From Sphingomonas sanxanigenens DSM 19645 = NX02 (lineage in GTDB: Bacteria; Pseudomonadota; Alphaproteobacteria; Sphingomonadales; Sphingomonadaceae): a DNA stretch of 64,000 nt. Every line of letters starts with the position of its first letter. Positions within the stretch are counted from its first letter, which is position 1. Positions 61,953-64,000 of the stretch are shown one piece after another. The stretch covers positions 1,606,520 through 1,670,519 of the forward strand of contig NZ_CP006644.1 in NCBI RefSeq assembly GCF_000512205.2, in the 5' to 3' direction. Below the pieces are notes generated by a model, which had not been told where the DNA came from, did not search any database, and saw only the letters and a list, made by a program, of their open reading frames with translations. Made by a program: the position numbers and the translations under genes.

Positions 61953-62873
61953 TCACTCCACCGCGGCGGCGGCCTCGGTCACTTCCCTGTTCCGGCGATG
62001 CTCGCGCCAGACGATGTAGAGGCCGCTGGCGATGATCAGCGGGGCGCCCCACCAGGTGCTTTCCACCGGCAGCATGCCGAACACCAGCCAGCCGAACACC
62101 GTCGCCCACAGCAGGTTGATGTAATCGAACGGCACCACCAGCGAGACCGGGGCCCAGCGCAGAGAGGCGGTGAGGGCGATCTGGCCCATGCCGCCCAGCG
62201 TGCCCATCGCCAGCAGCAGCGCCCAGGTGCCGCCGTCGTGCCAGCGGCCGGTGAACGGCAGCAGCATTCCCAGCGGCAACACGGATAGAAAGCTGAACCA
62301 GAAAACGGTGGTAAGCGCCGATTCGGTCTTGCCGATCTGCCGCAACAGCACCGAGATCAGCGAGATCATGAAGGCGGAGGCGAGTGCCACGAGAGCGCCG
62401 ACCATCGGGATATGGCTCTGGCCCGGCTGCACGACGACGAGCACGCCGATGAACCCCAGCAACACCGCCCCCCAGCGATGGATGCCGGCATGCTCCTTCA
62501 GCAGCAGCACCGACAGGACCGTCGCGAAGATCGGCACGGTGAAGCCGATCGTCGTCGCTTCGGCGAGCGGCAGCAGCAACACCGCGCCGAACGTGGCTGA
62601 CATGCCGATCAGCCCCAGCACCGCGCGCGAAAGATGCGCGCCGAAGCGCTGCGTGCGGATCGTACCGAGCCCGGGGCCGAGCATGATCGCGCCGACGACC
62701 ACGGGCAGCGCGAAGAACTGGCGGTAGAACATCGCCTCGGGCAAGGAGACGCCGCGATCGCCGGTCAGCTTCACCATGGCGGACATCGAAGCGAGGCACA
62801 GCGTCGCCAGCAGTCTCAGGCCGATCGCGTATAAGCGCCGTTCGCCTGCCCCATAGCCGTCCGATCCGCTCAC
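61953..62873 (-). CDS. EamA/DMT family transporter
   Basis: 306 aa, ten helices in two EamA repeats (first about 15-150, second about 160-295). YRQFFALPVVVGAIML, EATTIGFTVPIFATVLSVLLLKE and PVSLVVPFDYINLLWATVFGWLVF are typical. Metabolite or amino-acid exporter of unknown substrate. Starts with GTG at 62873. The 267 nt to 63140 are a divergent promoter region. Confidence 0.9.
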   Translation of the reverse strand: MSGSDGYGAGERRLYAIGLRLLATLCLASMSAMVKLTGDRGVSLPEAMFYRQFFALPVVVGAIMLGPGLGTIRTQRFGAHLSRAVLGLIGMSATFGAVLLLPLAEATTIGFTVPIFATVLSVLLLKEHAGIHRWGAVLLGFIGVLVVVQPGQSHIPMVGALVALASAFMISLISVLLRQIGKTESALTTVFWFSFLSVLPLGMLLPFTGRWHDGGTWALLLAMGTLGGMGQIALTASLRWAPVSLVVPFDYINLLWATVFGWLVFGMLPVESTWWGAPLIIASGLYIVWREHRRNREVTEAAAAVE

Positions 62874-63140
62874 GCCGTCTCCGCCCGGTTACCCTCGGAC
62901 GTGCGGTTGGAGCGCGTCCGGCGGCGCGTCAAGCCATTCGACTTGCCGATGGCTGTCTGCGGGATATCGTCGCAGCGGCGCAAGCGGGCAGCGGAGACAT
63001 GGCCTCGGGCGATCAGGCTGGCTATGGAGGCGTCCACGGTTCGGCGCCGGACGGGTTGGACCCGTCCCGACCGCGGAGCGCGAGGGGCGTGTCCTTCCGC
63101 GTTTCGGGCGCCCGAATGCAATGGAGAGGAAGCCGGCGGA

Positions 63141-64000
63141 ATGACCGCACTATTCGACCTGACCGACGAACAGCGCGAGATTCAGGACCTCGCACGGCGC
63201 TTCACCGCCGATGCCATCACCCCGCACGCCGCGGCGTGGGACGAGAAGCATATCTTCCCGCGCGACACGATCCGCGCCGCCGCCGAACTCGGCTTCGGTT
63301 CGATCTACGTGTCCGAGGCGTCGGGCGGCATCGGGCTGGGCCGCCTGGAATCGGCGCTGATCATGGAGGCGATGGCCTATGGCTGCCCTTCGACGAGCGC
63401 CTTCATCTCGATCCACAACATGGCGTCCTGGATGATCGATCGCTTCGGCGGCGAGGCGGTGAAGGCGCGTTACCTGCCGTCGATGGTGACGATGGAGCGG
63501 ATCGCGTCCTATTGCCTGACCGAACCCGGATCGGGATCCGACGCGGCAGCGCTCAAGACAAGGGCGGTGCGCGACGGCGACGATTATGTCGTCACCGGCA
63601 CCAAGGCGTTCATTTCGGGCGGCGGCGAGAACGACATCTACGTGGTGATGGTCCGCACCGGCGAGGATGGCCCCAGGGGGATCAGTTGCCTGGTGATCGA
63701 GAAGGACATGCCTGGCGTGTCCTTCGGTGCGCAGGAGCGCAAGCTCGGCTGGCACTCGCAGCCGACCGCGCAGGTCAATTTCGATGCTGTGCGTGTTCCT
63801 GTGGATAATCTTGTGGGCAGCCTGGGGGAAGGCTTCCGCATCGCGATGATGGGGCTGGACGGCGGGCGGCTGAACATCGGCGCCTGCTCGCTGGGCGGGG
63901 CGCAGCGCTGCCTCGACGAGGCGATCAACTACACCAGGGAGCGCAAGCAGTTCGGCCAGGCGATCGCCGATTTCCAGAACACCCAATTCATGCTGGCGGA
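63141..64000 (+). CDS. Acyl-CoA dehydrogenase, isobutyryl-CoA dehydrogenase-like (partial)
   Basis: First 286 residues; the gene runs off the right end. LTDEQREIQDLARRF front, SAFISIHNMASWMIDRFGG, YCLTEPGSGSDAAALKTRA (flavin/substrate block), KAFISGGGENDIYVVM and CSLGGAQRCLDEAINYTRERKQFG are as in branched-chain (isobutyryl-CoA, ACAD8-like) dehydrogenases of valine breakdown. The catalytic Glu lies beyond the window. ATG at 63141 with AGGAAG upstream. Confidence 0.9.
   Translation, partial: MTALFDLTDEQREIQDLARRFTADAITPHAAAWDEKHIFPRDTIRAAAELGFGSIYVSEASGGIGLGRLESALIMEAMAYGCPSTSAFISIHNMASWMIDRFGGEAVKARYLPSMVTMERIASYCLTEPGSGSDAAALKTRAVRDGDDYVVTGTKAFISGGGENDIYVVMVRTGEDGPRGISCLVIEKDMPGVSFGAQERKLGWHSQPTAQVNFDAVRVPVDNLVGSLGEGFRIAMMGLDGGRLNIGACSLGGAQRCLDEAINYTRERKQFGQAIADFQNTQFMLA

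Overview
The window looks like a chromosome segment of a high-GC alphaproteobacterium of the Sphingomonadaceae (Sphingomonas-like). The signs are strongly GC-biased third codon positions, many large TonB-dependent receptors, a POT-type transporter with a long insert between helices, dense runs of short-chain dehydrogenases (SDRs) with SnoaL/NTF2-like and EthD-type small proteins, and GcvP split into two chains. The species assignment is an inference; no rRNA or housekeeping marker is present. The two more AT-rich patches are about 35.9-36.7 kb and 55.1-56.5 kb.

Region 1 (about 0-19.6 kb) is one large catabolic block. It holds eight SDRs, a 3-hydroxyacyl-CoA dehydrogenase, an Old-Yellow-Enzyme-type flavoprotein, an acyl-CoA dehydrogenase, a sulfotransferase-fold protein, a DUF1214 protein, four NTF2-like proteins, two EthD-domain proteins, a SRPBCC protein, a TonB-dependent receptor and one XRE-type regulator. 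Genes are packed with ATGA/TGATG overlaps into three main transcription units: a leftward receptor-SDR-SDR unit (4947 to 886), a leftward sulfotransferase-NTF2-SDR unit with an upstream SDR (10263 to 7042), and a rightward unit (10436 to 19570). Dyad-symmetric sequences lie at 5203-5225, 10355-10397 and 17592-17624. The gene mix suggests uptake of a hydrophobic, probably alicyclic or polycyclic alcohol/ketone and its breakdown by repeated oxidation and beta-oxidation-like steps. The substrate cannot be read from the sequence.

Region 2 (19.7-30.5 kb) holds a peptide transporter with two secreted amidohydrolase paralogues (the second lacks the metal-binding His pair), a DUF2490 protein, and a glycine cleavage operon (gcvT-gcvH-gcvPA-gcvPB plus a GNAT gene) behind a tandem glycine riboswitch.

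Region 3 (30.5-38.4 kb) holds a siderophore-type TonB receptor divergent from a PepSY/flavodoxin/FNR fusion reductase with a Fur-like box between them, two small genes, and a RidA/TetR divergent pair with three copies of a 15-bp operator.

Region 4 (38.4-41.2 kb) is a glutathione S-transferase gene split by a group II intron encoding a reverse transcriptase/maturase. Both splice junctions can be placed to the base and restore the reading frame.

Region 5 (41.2-49.6 kb) holds a secreted calcineurin-type phosphoesterase divergent from a carboxypeptidase-regulatory-like TonB receptor (with Pho-box-like repeats), a DeoR regulator that apparently starts with ATT, a POT-like transporter, a PhnA-domain gene and an autoregulated-looking XRE gene.

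Region 6 (49.8-64 kb) is mixed: small hypotheticals, an RNase H-like protein, a COQ4-motif protein in an operon with a D-aminoacylase-like amidohydrolase, a low-GC PDZ-SHOCT secreted protein, a DUF938 methyltransferase, DUF779 with eutBC, a membrane protein plus DCC thioredoxin-like protein pair, an EamA transporter, and an acyl-CoA dehydrogenase that runs off the right edge.
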